A stretch of 64,000 nt of DNA, from assembly GCA_918807975.1 (NCBI GenBank), contig OU964921.1, forward strand, positions 7,349,498-7,413,497, in the 5' to 3' direction. The notes below the pieces were generated by a model. That model worked only from the letters and a program-made list of their open reading frames with translations, searched no databases and was not told the origin of the DNA. The position numbers and the translations under genes are program-made. The stretch is from Aplidium turbinatum. Taxonomy: Eukaryota; Chordata; Ascidiacea; Aplousobranchia; Polyclinidae. Below are positions 12,449 to 22,687 of this stretch, one piece after another; the stretch's first letter is position 1; the number at the start of each line of letters is the position of its first letter.

Positions 12449-13216
12449 TGGGCATTATCGGCAATAATTTACCGGCGATAATTTACCGGCGATAATTTAA
12501 CGGCGATAATTTACCGGCGATAATTTACCGGCGATAATTATCGGCGATAAATGGAATCCGAGAATTGGAAGCTCAGGGAGTTTATCAGAGAGTTTTTGGC
12601 ATTAAATGGCTCATTTTAACATTGAAAAATCCGATATTGTTGTTCCGATATAAATTTTGTTTGATTTTGCGTTTTTTGGAATTTTTTGAATTATTGCTGA
12701 TTTTGCTGTAAACAGCTCTTTAAGCAGAAAGGAAAATGCAAAGTTTGGAATTTTTATGGTGTTTTCATTTGATTTAATTATATTGCCTACTGCACGTAAG
12801 CGGCAGTGTAACTCAATTGATAAAAGCATCCAACTGGTATCTGAAGGTATAATTATAAGCACAGCGGTTACCTCAGTGGTTTGATTCTGGATCAAGAGGT
12901 TGAAGATTCGATACTCACTGCCGCTGTTGCGATTCTATTCATGCATAACTTACAAAAAGTTTTGTCCTTTTACGGTATATTATGTTCGATTTTTCGTCAT
13001 GTTGATGAAAACAGTTCGTGCTGCATGGGATGGGGCAGCGCTAATCAAGAAAAAAAAAATTATCGTTGTCGGACATTATCGGCGATAATTTTATCGTTTA
13101 TCGTTATCGCTTAACTTTTTTTTGATTTATTGTTTATCGTTATCGCTTTAGGCATTTTTCGTTTATCGATTATCGCTATCGCTTAACTAAAAAATGAGTT
13201 ATCGCGCCCAACACTG
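12449..13216. mobile_element. hAT-like element with TTATCGGCGATAAT subterminal repeats
   Basis: The right end reads GCGCCCAACACTG, and the complement CAGTGTTGGGC is hAT-like. The left end begins at TGGGCATTATCGG and has lost its outermost bases. The flanks are GTTATAAA and GTTATAAT, a 7/8 match. Inside each end are repeated near-palindromes such as ACCGGCGATAATTT, about six on the left. It is non-autonomous and contains a tRNA-like sequence at 12802-12922. Confidence 0.6.
12802..12922 (+). other. Split tRNA-like sequence, SINE head or pseudo-tRNA
   Basis: GGCAGTG at 12802 can pair with CACTGCC ending at 12922 as a seven-base acceptor stem. ACTCAATTGATAAAAGC resembles a D arm, and CCAACTGGTATC resembles a threonine anticodon loop (GGT). 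GATTCGATACTC resembles a decayed T arm. About 50 extra bases interrupt it after the anticodon region, near where tRNA introns lie, but they look like part of a second tRNA-like copy. It is not a functional tRNA gene on this evidence. Confidence 0.45.
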
Positions 13217-13369
13217 GTTATAATATGTATCTGGTACAACAATTCAAGCTCTCTACCAAGGCTCAAACATAACATCTTGTTAAAACATAATCATCTGACC
13301 AATAATCTTTCTTCATTAACTTTTGCATTTACCACATGCCTAGCAGAGGTGAACGAAGTCACTTTTTTT

Positions 13370-13630
13370 TACTCCGACTCCGCTCCAGCTCCGAAAGTAT
13401 TGACTCCGGCTCCTGTTCCAACTCTGAAAGTATTGACTCCGGCTCCTGCTCAAACTTCGAAAGTATTGACTCCGGCTCCTGCTCAAACTTCGAAAGTATT
13501 GACTCCGGCTCCTGCTCAAACTTCGAAAGTATTGACTCCGGCTCCTGCTCAAACTTCGAAAGTATTGACTCCGACTCCTGCTCAAACTTCGAAAGTATTG
13601 ACTCCGGCTCCTGCTCAAACTTCGAAATTC
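13370..13630. repeat. 33-bp tandem array
   Basis: About seven to eight units of a 33-bp repeat (GACTCCGGCTCCTGCTCAAA plus 13 bases). It is open in three frames because the unit length is a multiple of three. The preceding CAGAGGTGAACG plus CTCCGACTCCG resembles the end of a hAT-type element, so the array is probably subterminal repeat DNA and not a coding gene. Confidence 0.85.
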
Positions 13631-14770
13631 ATGTTGAAGTGGAATAAGCGTGAAACTACCTTTTTCAAATAGTTTTTAAATAAAGCACAAGGGCTTTAAG
13701 AAGCCCGGGTTTTTCTTAACCCTGCTTTTGCCACATTATGCCCCCTTGGACTTGAGAATAACCAACTTTTATGATTTAATTTAGGGTGCTTTTAACAGAA
13801 CATTTTTGCACGTAAAGTATTAATAAATCACCACTTTAGGTCCCTAATTTGTTTCCGGTCCCTTTTGCTACATTACGGGCCCCTAAGACTAATAAATAAC
13901 AACTTTTATGCTTGAATTTAGTGGTTTAGGATGGTTTTATCCAAATATTTTGCGTGTAAACTATAAAATCACATTTTCGGGCCCTCCAACAATCACAGGC
14001 CTGGGCCATCAAGAATACGCCGTACCCTCCGTATCCCCCTCTCATAGGCCTTGGTGCTCACTACCATAACATCGACACTGCCATAAACAGCGCCCTGCGC
14101 ACAGTGACCGGATGCCTGCGTCCCACACCATTGCACAATCTCCCCATTCTCGCTGGCATCCAACCCGCTGAGCTTCGTCGCGAAGAAGCCACTCTGTCCC
14201 TCGGTCGACGGGCCCTGGAGCCTAACCACCTTCTCCACCATAAGATCTCTGCTCTCCCAAACGAGCACCCCTGTCGACTGAAATCAAGACACCCATTCGT
14301 GCCAGCCGCTCAAGTTCTTATCAACGAAGCTGATGTGCAAGACATCTTTGCGGCTGCTTGGGCGGACCATAAAAGGAGTTCTGAATGGAAGTCAACCGCC
14401 ACCAGACTCTATTCGTTCATCCCCGACGCCGACACACGCCCCATCGGTCTGACACTACCAAGGCAGGCATGGGTGCGCCTCAACCGTCTCCGTACGGGCG
14501 TCGAGTTTTTCTGCTCAACCATGCACCAATGCGGAATGGCCTCTTCCTCCTCCTGTGAATGTGGTGCCGAGGAACAGACCGCAGACCACATCATCAATGA
14601 CTGCTCCATCTTCAAGCCACCTAACGGAGTGGAAGGTCTGCGTGTCATGGATGATGAAACCAAAGACTGGCTGCTCTCTAGTAGCCTTCCAGTGTAGTCC
14701 GGGAACATCGTGAATCTAGGGTGGTAAAAGGATAGACCCTTGGCCCCAGATGCTCACACGACGACGCAAA

Positions 14771-14856
14771 GCCGATTACCGAGATTGACAGAGTAAAGTT
14801 TCCGATTGTTGAAGTGTTCTTGCCGGGGAATTATTCCATCCATTTGGTGCCGCTTG
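14771..14856 (-). mobile_element. SINE family A fragment
   Basis: It contains ACCGAGATTGACAGAGTAAA and TTATTCCATCCATTTGGTGC, the middle of the family A body. Both ends are lost. Confidence 0.6.
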
Positions 14857-15863
14857 ATAATTTTATGAATGAAGATACTGTGGAGCCGAAGTTGTGCTAT
14901 CTACGGTGTAGACCATAGATAGCACAACATAGTTTCACTGTATGTTACATCAGGAGGCATTGTGCGCTCAAACATTTGGACCCCGAGAGTGCAATAAAAT
15001 GATGAATCTCGTCATTCAAGTATTAAACAAAATAATTGCACAAGGATTAAACCACCGACAGTTTCGTTCATTATTAAATGAACTTGATAGCACATATCCA
15101 GATCTGCGGCTACACAACAATGTCCGATGGCTGTCCCGAGGGGAGGTACTGAAAAGATTTGCTGTGAGTTTGGAACACGTAAAAACGTTTTTAAAAATCA
15201 AAGAGCTCTCTTTTCCTAAATTGGATCAGCCAGATTGGGTAGAAAAGTTGCATTTCATGGTGGATATGACATCGCACCTCAACACGTTGAACAAAAGCTT
15301 GCAAGGAAAAAGTAGCACAACCCTGCAGATGCTGGAGGAGGTTTTGGCTTTTGAGCGCAAGATGACAGTGTTTGCCAGAGATTTACAAAGAGGTACACTA
15401 CTTCACTTTCCCTTTCTAAAAGAGTTCAAAGAAGCACACAACCAGTTAAATTTTGTTTACTTTCAGCAAGCTATCATCGATATGCAAACTGTGTTTCAAC
15501 AACGATTCTGTGATTTTAGGAAGGAAAAAGACACGTTATCCTTCCCTATTACCCCTCTGGAAATCGATCCATTACTGCTGAATATGACTGCATTCACAGC
15601 TGTAAGTCAATCTAGTCTTGAACCGTGGCCGAGTGGTTAGCGCGTTGGGCTCGCAGTCGAGAGCCTGCATGTTCGACTCCAGCCACCCGCACTTGCTGTT
15701 GTTTCTCTGGGCAAGAAACTTAACGATAATTGCCTCTACCTAGTGATCGATTTCGAGTAATGGGTAGTACCAAATTTAAGTCATAAGTAAAGTAGATAAC
15801 CGGAAAACAGACATTGCCGTCGGCTGCAGCGTGGGTCAGGTGTATGTCGGAAGGCGTACACCC

Positions 15864-17252
15864 AGTGTTGTACGCGTCATTGAAATAATTTGACGGCGTC
15901 AGCGCGAATTGCCTAAAAACTTTGCGGCGTAAAGGACTGCGTAAGCTCTTAAAGAAATTGACGGCGTCAGCGTCAGCGCTAATTTCTGCCAGCGTCTCAT
16001 AAAACGAAAATATTTCAACCAAGTTCAGGCTAACAATAGCTATAAATAAAGAGCAGGTATTATGTTTTGAGACTGTATTGTAATTAGCTGCTCAGCCTAT
16101 TAGTTATTTCCTTGCAGAAAAACAAGCATTTCAAAACGTTTGTCTGACAATCTGCTGCGTTTGAGACGCATATTCAGGGGCGCCAAAGCAATTTTTGACT
16201 GGATGGGCACTGAGCAGGAGTATAAAAAAAAGGGCACTTTTGTTGCTGAAAGGCCAATTTTTTTTGTAAGTTTTAAGATAAGATATAGGGATAATGCTCA
16301 TCTATCAGCTCATTATCGAGTAATGATACAAGTGTCCGCTATACAAAGAACAATGGCACGGAAGGGCATCATGCTATTTTATAATGATGTAATATAACTT
16401 ACTGTGATGGAGAATTTTGTGTCGAGAATATTATTTTGAGGCAAAAATAGAATATTATAATTAGGCTAAAAGCGGATAGCATAAATTTTTATATTGCAAA
16501 GTGTGCAGTAGCTTACATGACCTTAAAATGGCACCATTGCCCCCTCTTCCCTCCCCATCCACAGAAATTTGAGGGCAGGGGGGCATCCGCTCCCCCTGCT
16601 CCCCCACGCCTCCGGCGCCCCTGCGCATATTGTCATTTCCAAGTGAAAACATGCGTTCCACAGCAGCGCTGGTTAGTATTGGTGTGTTGTATTTCAAAAA
16701 CAAGTTGAAAGCGTTTAGTCGGAAAGGTATCACTGTTCCAAGCGTGCTGTGATAGTTTAGCATGTGTACATCTTTTAACGAGGTCCACTGCACCAACATC
16801 GCTTTTTTCAGGGGCATAGAGCCGTCACCTCCGAGATAACACGGTGGTGACGATAGAGCTCTTGAAATAAAGTATATTCAACGTCCGCGATGCCATTCAT
16901 AGATTTTTTGCATTCTGTCTCTGATCTCTCGTTCTCAATACATGGGTGATCACCATTTGGCGAACTTCTTCTGCATGTATTCCAGAGAGCCATTCCAACC
17001 AACGCAAAAGCCGTTAATTCAGATGAGTCGCGCTGGCCAGAATACATTGTGAAACTCTTATTGTGAAACGAGATTTTCCATGAAAACAAAAAATGACGCT
17101 TAGCGCTTGACGCTTAAAATCGGCAAAATAGTTGACGGCGCTATCACTTCCGTCAAATGAAAAATAAACTGACGGCGCTAGCCTCAGCGTCAACAAAACG
17201 TTGACGCCGTCAAATGACGCCGTCAAATTGACGGCGTCAACGTACAACACTG
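15864..17252 (-). mobile_element. hAT element inserted in the family B SINE
   Basis: Both ends are CAGTGTTGTACG in inverted orientation. The 8-bp duplication CGTACACC is perfect (15856-15863 and 17253-17260). Both subterminal regions are crowded with TTGACGGCGTCA-like motifs. On the minus strand 16817 to about 16630 encodes the hAT dimerisation region (LFLKYNTPILTSAAVERMFS, LGNDNMR), after which a MITE (16175-16623) cuts the gene. A related copy lies at 20209-20673. The transposase is incomplete. Confidence 0.9.
16175..16623. mobile_element. hAT MITE inside the hAT element
   Basis: The ends CAGGGGCGCC and GGCGCCCCTG are flanked by a perfect 8-bp duplication CGCATATT (16167-16174 and 16624-16631). 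It is 449 bp without transposase. It sits in the dimerisation region of the surrounding transposase, and the related copy at 20209-20673 lacks it, confirming the insertion. Confidence 0.9.
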
Positions 17253-17520
17253 CGTACACCGATGCATAGCTCTCAAGTCCGCTTTCCCGCAATGCAGGAT
17301 AAAGATAAACAAACAAACAAACAAACAAACAAACAAACTTGAACTGGCCGACAGCTGACAAGGATGTGTGGGTATCTAAGTTCCGAAGCTTGAGAGCTGA
17401 CCTTGAAGATCTTGCTCGCCAGAAGGCCACGCTTCGTCACAACCACAAATGGAGTGACCTTGAAAAGCTTCAAAAACCAGACAAGCTCGTGTTCGATACG
17501 TGGAATGCCATACCTGACTC

Positions 17521-18218
17521 CAGGGATATCTATAACTACGGGATTGGAAACTCTACGGAACTGAAAACCATTTTATACACCAGTAGGGTCACTTTTCTTT
17601 GTGCGCTGCTGTGATAAATAATCACATAAATTGACCTTAAAGGGTATCAAATAGTAGGCTAAACGAACAACCAAAAGTGTAACAATCCATTTACCTGCTG
17701 TAAATTGTAAGGTCTACGCTTGTCTGGTTTGTTTATTTGTTTGTATTCCATTAGTGCAGTCATGTTGTATTTTGCTTGCTGCTTAAAAAATTTCCAGAAT
17801 GACTATTGGTTTTAGTTCTGATGACATCGTAAACGTATTGGTTTTGTACTGGATTGGTCTGTGAACAAGTTGATGATATAACAGCATATTTCACTGATTG
17901 CTGAACACTCCTCTTTACTTTTGATCCTATTTGCAGTACGCAAAATGCTAAAAAACAACAGTAGGCGGTTTTGGACTCGTTGCATTCATTCATTTTTTGG
18001 ATTCATTGTTTTTTTTTCTAGCAGCGTAAATATACTTTTATAATCAATTAAGTTTAATATGAGTGTACATTTTGTATTAATATTGTAAAATCAAATTTTG
18101 TATATCTTTTAGCCGGCATTTTATTTTGTTAATCTTTCTGTAGTCGTAGTAATGTGATGACCCTACTGATGTATAGCACTGAATAGAGTTTCCAATCCCG
18201 TAGTTATAGATATCCCTG
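17521..18218. mobile_element. hAT MITE inside the Charlie-like transposase
   Basis: The inverted ends agree over at least 30 bases, starting CAGGGATATCTATAACTACG. The flanks are CCTGACTC and CCTGACTT, 8 bp with one difference. It is 698 bp with no coding capacity seen. It separates the last two coding pieces of the surrounding transposase. Confidence 0.88.
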
Positions 18219-18446
18219 CCTGACTTTTACATGAACATGAAAAAATATGCATTTGGAGTTCTGTCGATATTTGGATCAACATATTTATGCGAACAAAGTT
18301 TTTCGGTCATGAATTACTTAAAAAATGAACAACGCTCACGCCTAACAGATGAGAGCTTGCAGTCCCAGATGAAACTCAAAGTGTCATCTTATCAAGCTAA
18401 TGTAGATGTGCTGTGCAGTGAAATTCAAGAGCAAATATCGCATTAG

Positions 18447-19477
18447 CTGGGTGAAATAAATGATTATTTGAAAATGTAGCCTATGTTTTTACCCAATACT
18501 GTGCCCGTAGGTAGCCTTGTTCCCGACAATTTTCACCAAATCAAACGTCATATAAAAACCGTTCAAGTCTACTGAATATTACGTCATGGAAATTCCTAAA
18601 GCATGTGCCAAAATTGCACCAGCGTTCATAAGAATTGTGTCAAACCTGTTTGGGCCTGTTTGGGCCTGTTTAAACAGGAAATATTACATCAGCTTTAAAC
18701 ACCTGTTGGAATGACTTCATAATTGTCTTTCATTATTGCGTCACAGTTACTTTCTACGTGAATTTGAGATATTGATATCTATTCTGGTCATTCGTAAAAT
18801 GATTGTTTGAAAGTTGGCCGCACATTTAACTGTTGGCTTAGTGCTTGCTAGCTGGACAAAAGTTCCGTCTTTTATCCAAGTAATCTGTTCTGTAGTGACA
18901 GTTTTCAGTGGTGTACGCGTTGCACCCCCTCGTTTTCGGTAGCCGTGGGCTAATTTTTACAGAAATACACTTTTTGAAAAGAAGTTCAAGTGTGTGTTCC
19001 TTTGGGTCATTGCATGCAGACGAACGGATTTGGGAATCTTATGTTACAATTTTCCCACGAAGAGATTATGGTTTACCGCTGTGACCAAGCCTACTAAAAA
19101 GTGTTGTGTTTAATAGTCAGGCTTTGTTTGTTGAAATTCTAGAATATTCGCATGTACAAAGCAAAAATTGAAAGAAATTCTACATGAAGTGTAGGCTATA
19201 ATTACCTTTGGCTTGAGTGGCCAACTCGACAGTTACATGTTATGGCTCCGAATATGTATTAATTTGAAGAAACTTGGGAACATTGGCTCTTTTAATGCTA
19301 AAGGTTGCCGACCTCTGGTGTAGACACACGAGACCAATAAATCAATGATTTATAATGCTAACTGAATGACTTTCTGTAAATTTTATCAAAAACTAGTAAA
19401 GTTTTTGCTACCTCTACAAAGAGTTTTTTACTCTTTTCATTTGTTAGCTCTTTTTTACTCTTTTCATCAACATCTTG
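18447..19477. other. 3' part of the Charlie-like hAT, then unassigned DNA
   Basis: From 18447 to 19317 this is non-coding sequence of the hAT element. The short stretch from 19326 to 19472 contains a repeated TTTTTTACTCTTTTCAT and no gene. Confidence 0.5.
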
Positions 19478-20208
19478 CAGGCCCGTAGCCAGACATTTTC
19501 AAGGGGTGTTCCCAAATCCAAAATATGGACCTTTTGAAAACGCTTTCTTCTTGGTGTGTCCACAAGCAAGCAAAAACATAAGAAGCGGCAATAGCCTTAC
19601 ATGTACCAACAAACAAAACAAACTTCAAAATGTCAATTATAAAAAAACAAAATAAATAAATACCGGTACAAACAATTTTCACATTAACAATAGCACATCT
19701 ACAGTGGAACCGACATGGGCGCCGGAAGCGGGGAGGGAGAGGGCAGATTCAATAGGACAATGGCACAAACATGTAAGCTTCAGCGAATTTCACTGTAATT
19801 CAGCTTAAAGTATATCTCACACTGTCCACTAAACCAGTGGTTCCCAACCTGGGGTCCGTGAGAAAGCCTTTGGGGGTCCATGATTACTTTGATGAATTTT
19901 AGCGAAAAAAACAAAAAGCGATCTTTTTACTTTCATTTCTCTCATTAAATTTGCTTACGTTGAAAAAAATTCGGCCTGGCACTTTGGGTCACCTTAATAA
20001 TCAAATACTGCTCACATTTCTTGAACAATTCATACATTTTCTTATTTGAGCGACTGTTTAACCTAATATTTTCCGCAAGAGTTATAGCGGCAATGCAATG
20101 TGACACAATAGCTCAAATACTACTGTCAGTAGGCCTACAGTACTTGAGTAGCATAATTATTACAATAGTATGTTAATTGAGTTTCAGGGAAAAAGGTTGC
20201 ACATGCCT

Positions 20209-20673
20209 GTGCTAAGTCATCACAGCACGCTTGGAGTAGTAATACCTTTCCGAGTAAACGTTTTCAAGACTTGTTTTTGAAATACAACACACCAATACCA
20301 TTCAGCGCTGCTGTGGAAGGCATTTTTTCACTTGGAAAGGACATTATGCGTCCCAAACGCAGCAGATTGTCAGACAAACGTTTTGAAATGCTTGTGTTTC
20401 TACAAGGAAATAACTAATAAGCTAGAGCAGCTAGTTACAATACAGTCTCAAAACATAAAACCCGCTCTTTATTTAGGCCTATACCTATTATTAGCCTAAA
20501 CTTGGTTGAAATACTTCCGTTTTGTGAGACCCTAGCTATAATAGCGCTAGAAATTAGCGCTGACGCTGACGCCGTCAATTTCTTTAAGAGCTTACGCAGT
20601 ACTTTACGCCGTAAAGTTTTTAGGCAATTCGCGCTGACGCCGTCAATTTATTTCATTGACGCATACAACACTG
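20209..20673 (+). mobile_element. 3' fragment of the CAGTGTTGTACG hAT family
   Basis: It encodes LFLKYNTPIPFSAAVEGIFS followed by LGKDIMRPKRSRLSDKRFEM, the hAT dimerisation domain. This is a cleaner version of the minus-strand frame at 16630-16817. It ends in CAACACTG at 20673 after TTGACGCCGTCA-type motifs. The 5' part is missing. Confidence 0.85.
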
Positions 20674-20770
20674 AATGCAAGAAGGATTAACTATTACGTA
20701 AACTCTGTAACCGAGAAAATACGAGTTTAACAACTTACGTCATATTCGCTAGCGCAAAACAAGGCATTAT

Positions 20771-20950
20771 AAGGGTCTGCTACTATTCGGTGAGTCCGAT
20801 TCGGTGAGTTTCTAACCTCTAACCCCTAACTTTAACCTCTCACCCTAAAACGGCAATGATAATTAGGCTACGGTACCCGATAATTTAAAAAAAAAAAAAA
20901 TAGAAAAAATCCCTTGTTAACGGATCGGACTCACCGAAACGGACCATTCC
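20771..20950. mobile_element. MITE with CGGTGAGTCCGAT inverted repeats, copy 1
   Basis: CGGTGAGTCCGATTCGGTGAG near the left end is inverted near the right end (CGGACTCACCG). The flanks are GGCATTAT on both sides. It is 180 bp, with a conserved centre (AACGGCAATGATAATTAGGC) shared with the copy at 31319-31521. Confidence 0.8.
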
Positions 20951-20999
20951 GGCATTATGACGTAGCAATGATCAAAGTTTTAAGACTTTACTATCGTAC

Positions 21000-21043
21000 A
21001 ATCAATCATTTTATTTTTCGTTATTAACGCGTCCGGGACGAAA
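21000..21043. repeat. Repeat fragment shared with 39465-39515
   Basis: AATCAATCATTTTATTTTTC followed by GTTATTAACGCGTCCGGGAC recurs almost unchanged at 39465. The AATC run suggests the 3' tail of a LINE or SINE in reverse orientation. The family is unknown. Confidence 0.5.
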
Positions 21044-21283
21044 ATGTTTTCAATCTTCCATTTATCTTCCAGAAACCTCTTATTTAGAACTATCTGGAAG
21101 GTTTCAGCTGATCCTGTGATCATATGTGCACTACACCTTTTCCAAAATGTGGACCTTTTCCGCTCAAGGGGGGGGTTCCCGGGAACCCTGAGAACCCCCC
21201 TGGCTACGGGCCTGTCTTGTTGTAATCACAGTCATGGTAAAACTTGGTTGATTTATTGATTGTTGATTGAGTCACTAGTTGAT

Positions 21284-21398
21284 TGAATCTTTATCCTCGT
21301 TCTGACAAAGCTTTTGATACGTTAACATTATTCCTGGCAGGTTTGCATACTTGTACAGGATTTGAACCACGGACGCAGGACCGGTTACCGATCGAGAA
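21284..21398 (-). mobile_element. SINE family A fragment
   Basis: It carries the tail side TTGAATCTTTATCCTCGTTC and part of the body (GACGCAGGACCGGTTACCGA). The head is missing. Confidence 0.6.
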
Positions 21399-21599
21399 CT
21401 GTAGCCTAGGTGTTACAGCGACGTTCACGGCCTAGCCGTAAGTGCTAATAGGTTGCCGACTGATGTTTGCAATTTTCTGCCTTTATAGAGTGAAGTTAAA
21501 CATGCATGATTGCCTATAAAAAAGAATTACTTGTTTTATATGATTTTTTTGGTTACAAAAAACAGAATCTTTGTTTAAAACCCTTTGAAATTTTACAAG

Positions 21600-21905
21600 G
21601 CACTAACTTTGAGAACTTAAATCAAATATAGTTATTACTATCCGAAGCCTTTACAAATTGTTTCACCTAACAAATCATCAGAAGGTCAAATCACCTAACA
21701 GATCATCAGAAGGTCTTATTCAATCTTTGAATAAGACCTTCTGATGATCCGTTAGGAGATTTGAATAAGACCTTCTGATGATCCGTTAGGTGAAACAATT
21801 TGTAAAGGCTTCGGATAGTAATAACTATATTTGATTTAATTCGCTCTGCTTTGCCTTTTTGCTTAGCATTGAGCACTTTTTGTAGTATTAATAGTTTTCA
21901 TTGTT
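21600..21905. repeat. Long hairpin element, CTGATGA/GAAAC family, copy 1
   Basis: About 100-base arms are inverted around 21725. The centre repeats TTGAATAAGACCTTCTGATG. The outer part (CTATCCGAAGCCTTTACAAA) matches its inverse near 21800-21830. A second element of this family lies at 24430-24690. The flank at 21840-21905 is the reverse complement of 24430-24500. The segment CTGATGATCCGTTAGGTGAAAC recalls Penelope-type hammerhead cores. Confidence 0.75.
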
Positions 21906-22687
21906 TTTAACTTTGAGAACTTTGTATATAATAACAACTTTGTATATTCCAAATCCCCAATCATAAACTTACCCAAAGGAGGTTATTCGGTTGAGTGATT
22001 AGTAGAAGAGTTTCACTTTCTATTTTTTTTATTCCCAAAATGTTGAACAAAATTTGATTGATCCAGCGGGACAATTCGAGTGGGATAACACGGTTGTATA
22101 GTTGTATTGGACAAGTACATTTCGATTTGCTCAAAATTAGCTGTTTTCTCACTAAATTGGGTTTCTTTCGAGTCCTTTTTATCACCTATTGTGGATTTGT
22201 GGTTTATTGTTGCTTTAGCTTTTGACGTTTTTTGTGGTAATTTTAAAGATATAGGTATCATACCGTACTACCGGTACTGTAGCACGGTAATTTGTTAAAT
22301 AATACAGAGTTCAGTGATGCTGCATTCAGGTAAAGTTAGTTTGAAATAAATTGAAGTAAAAGCATTGCTTTTATGGAAGAAGGTTTAATTGTCAATCAGA
22401 CCCACAGTTGCATCACCACTTTCAGCTTTGCAGACTAGGCTTGTCGTATGTTCTCCATGTGATCGAGTACATTTATTTCAGACTCAGTTTAGGAGACCAG
22501 TCAAATTTAATAACAATACATGCAAACAATTTATATATAAAGTGTTTACATTTGTTTTGTGCATTGTCTTTATGCTTGATTTTACACATTGCAATGAAAC
22601 TTTTGTGTTACTTTGTTGGGCTACAGTATGGTAGCCTAGGTACGTAGTTAGTTAAGTAGACTGTTGATATGGAAACCTGACCTGAGT
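21906..22687. other. No gene supported
   Basis: AT-rich DNA with overlapping open frames on both strands (22013-22261 minus, 22107-22298 plus, 22389-22647 plus). None has exon borders or a recognised domain. Confidence 0.4.

Larger units (their letters stand above)
12156..14053. mobile_element. hAT-type element inserted in the LINE
   Basis: The left end CAGGGCCTCTGAGAG and the inverted right end (complement CAAGGCCTATGAGAG) match at 13 of 15 positions. The flanks are a perfect 8-bp duplication GTGCTCAC (12148-12155 and 14054-14061). No transposase frame is visible. The interior has a hammerhead-like motif (12346), a second inserted element (12449-13216), and a 33-bp tandem array (13370-13630). 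Confidence 0.8.
12077..14697 (+). pseudogene. Non-LTR (LINE) ORF2 3' end, split by a hAT-type insertion
   Basis: 12077-12155 reads TLRIAALAIVYSSAEYC followed by APVWCRSAH. 14062-14697 continues in the same frame with YHNIDTAINSALRTVTGC, then a long open frame to a stop at 14697. The C-terminal part contains LPRQAWVRLNRLRTGV, a C-x-C-G motif (SCECGAEEQTADHIINDC) and WLLSSSLPV. These are typical of the region downstream of reverse transcriptase in Jockey/CR1-like LINEs. The endonuclease and the reverse transcriptase core are absent here. The 12156-14053 stretch is a later DNA-transposon insertion that left both coding pieces in frame across its 8-bp duplication. A dead 5'-truncated copy is likely. 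Confidence 0.8.
15624..17337 (+). mobile_element. tRNA-derived SINE (family B), split by a hAT insertion
   Basis: It begins with a tRNA-like head CGTGGCCGAGTGGTTAGCGC (box A) and GTTCGACTCC (box B) and ends in an AAAC repeat at 17337. The flanking duplication is CTTGAAC (15617-15623 and 17338-17344). Without the inserted element it is about 317 bp. A second, 5'-truncated copy is at 49146-49420 and matches on both sides of the insertion point, which confirms the break. Confidence 0.85.
14942..18446 (+). pseudogene. hAT transposase, interrupted, C-terminal two thirds
   Basis: Three coding pieces lie in order. 14942-15623 includes LNHRQFRSLLNELDSTYPD and NNVRWLSRGEVLKRF, the RNase H-like core region seen in GTF2IRD2/ZBED-type hAT proteins. 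17345-17520 includes WPTADKDVWVSKFRSLRADL. 18219-18446 is the hAT C-terminal dimerisation domain, with YAFGVLSIFGSTYLCEQSFS and MNYLKNEQRSRLTDESLQ before the stop. Between the pieces lie an inserted SINE and an inserted MITE, each with direct repeats at its borders. The BED zinc finger and first catalytic Asp region are not present. It is a dead gene, and the host sequence shows no sign of domestication. Confidence 0.85.
14914..19317 (+). mobile_element. hAT element, Charlie/GTF2IRD2-like, with nested insertions
   Basis: The right end AGGTTGCCGACCTCTG is the typical Charlie-type hAT terminus. It is followed by GTGTAGAC (19318-19325), which also stands at 14906-14913, giving an 8-bp target duplication. 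The left end (CATAGATAGCAC) is decayed or rearranged relative to the right end. The element carries a transposase gene interrupted by a SINE (15624-17337) and a MITE (17521-18218). Subtracting these leaves about 2 kb, short for an autonomous hAT, and the N-terminal coding part is missing. Confidence 0.75.
19478..21214. mobile_element. hAT-like composite with CAGGCCCGTAGCCAG ends
   Basis: The ends CAGGCCCGTAGCCAG and CTGGCTACGGGCCTG are inverted repeats. TCTTG stands immediately outside both (19473-19477 and 21215-21219), a possible 5-bp target duplication as reported for the hAT5 group. The interior contains a fragment of the 15864-17252 hAT family (20209-20673), a small MITE (20771-20950) and, at 19835, another hAT-like end (CAGTGGTTCCCAACCTGGGG) whose partner end is unclear. 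No own transposase is seen. Confidence 0.7.

Noticed and set aside
13277-13672. Open frames on both strands with TPAPAQTSKVL or SRSRSQYFRSL repeats
   Set aside because: The 33-bp unit is divisible by three, so several frames stay open by chance. No start context or exon borders support a gene.
15624-15690. tRNA gene
   Set aside because: Box A and B are present, but the sequence continues into a SINE body with an AAAC tail and target duplication, and the same head occurs truncated elsewhere.
19835-20208. Complete hAT MITE starting CAGTGGTTCCCAACC
   Set aside because: The left end is convincing, but no matching right end or clean 8-bp duplication was found; noted only within the larger composite.
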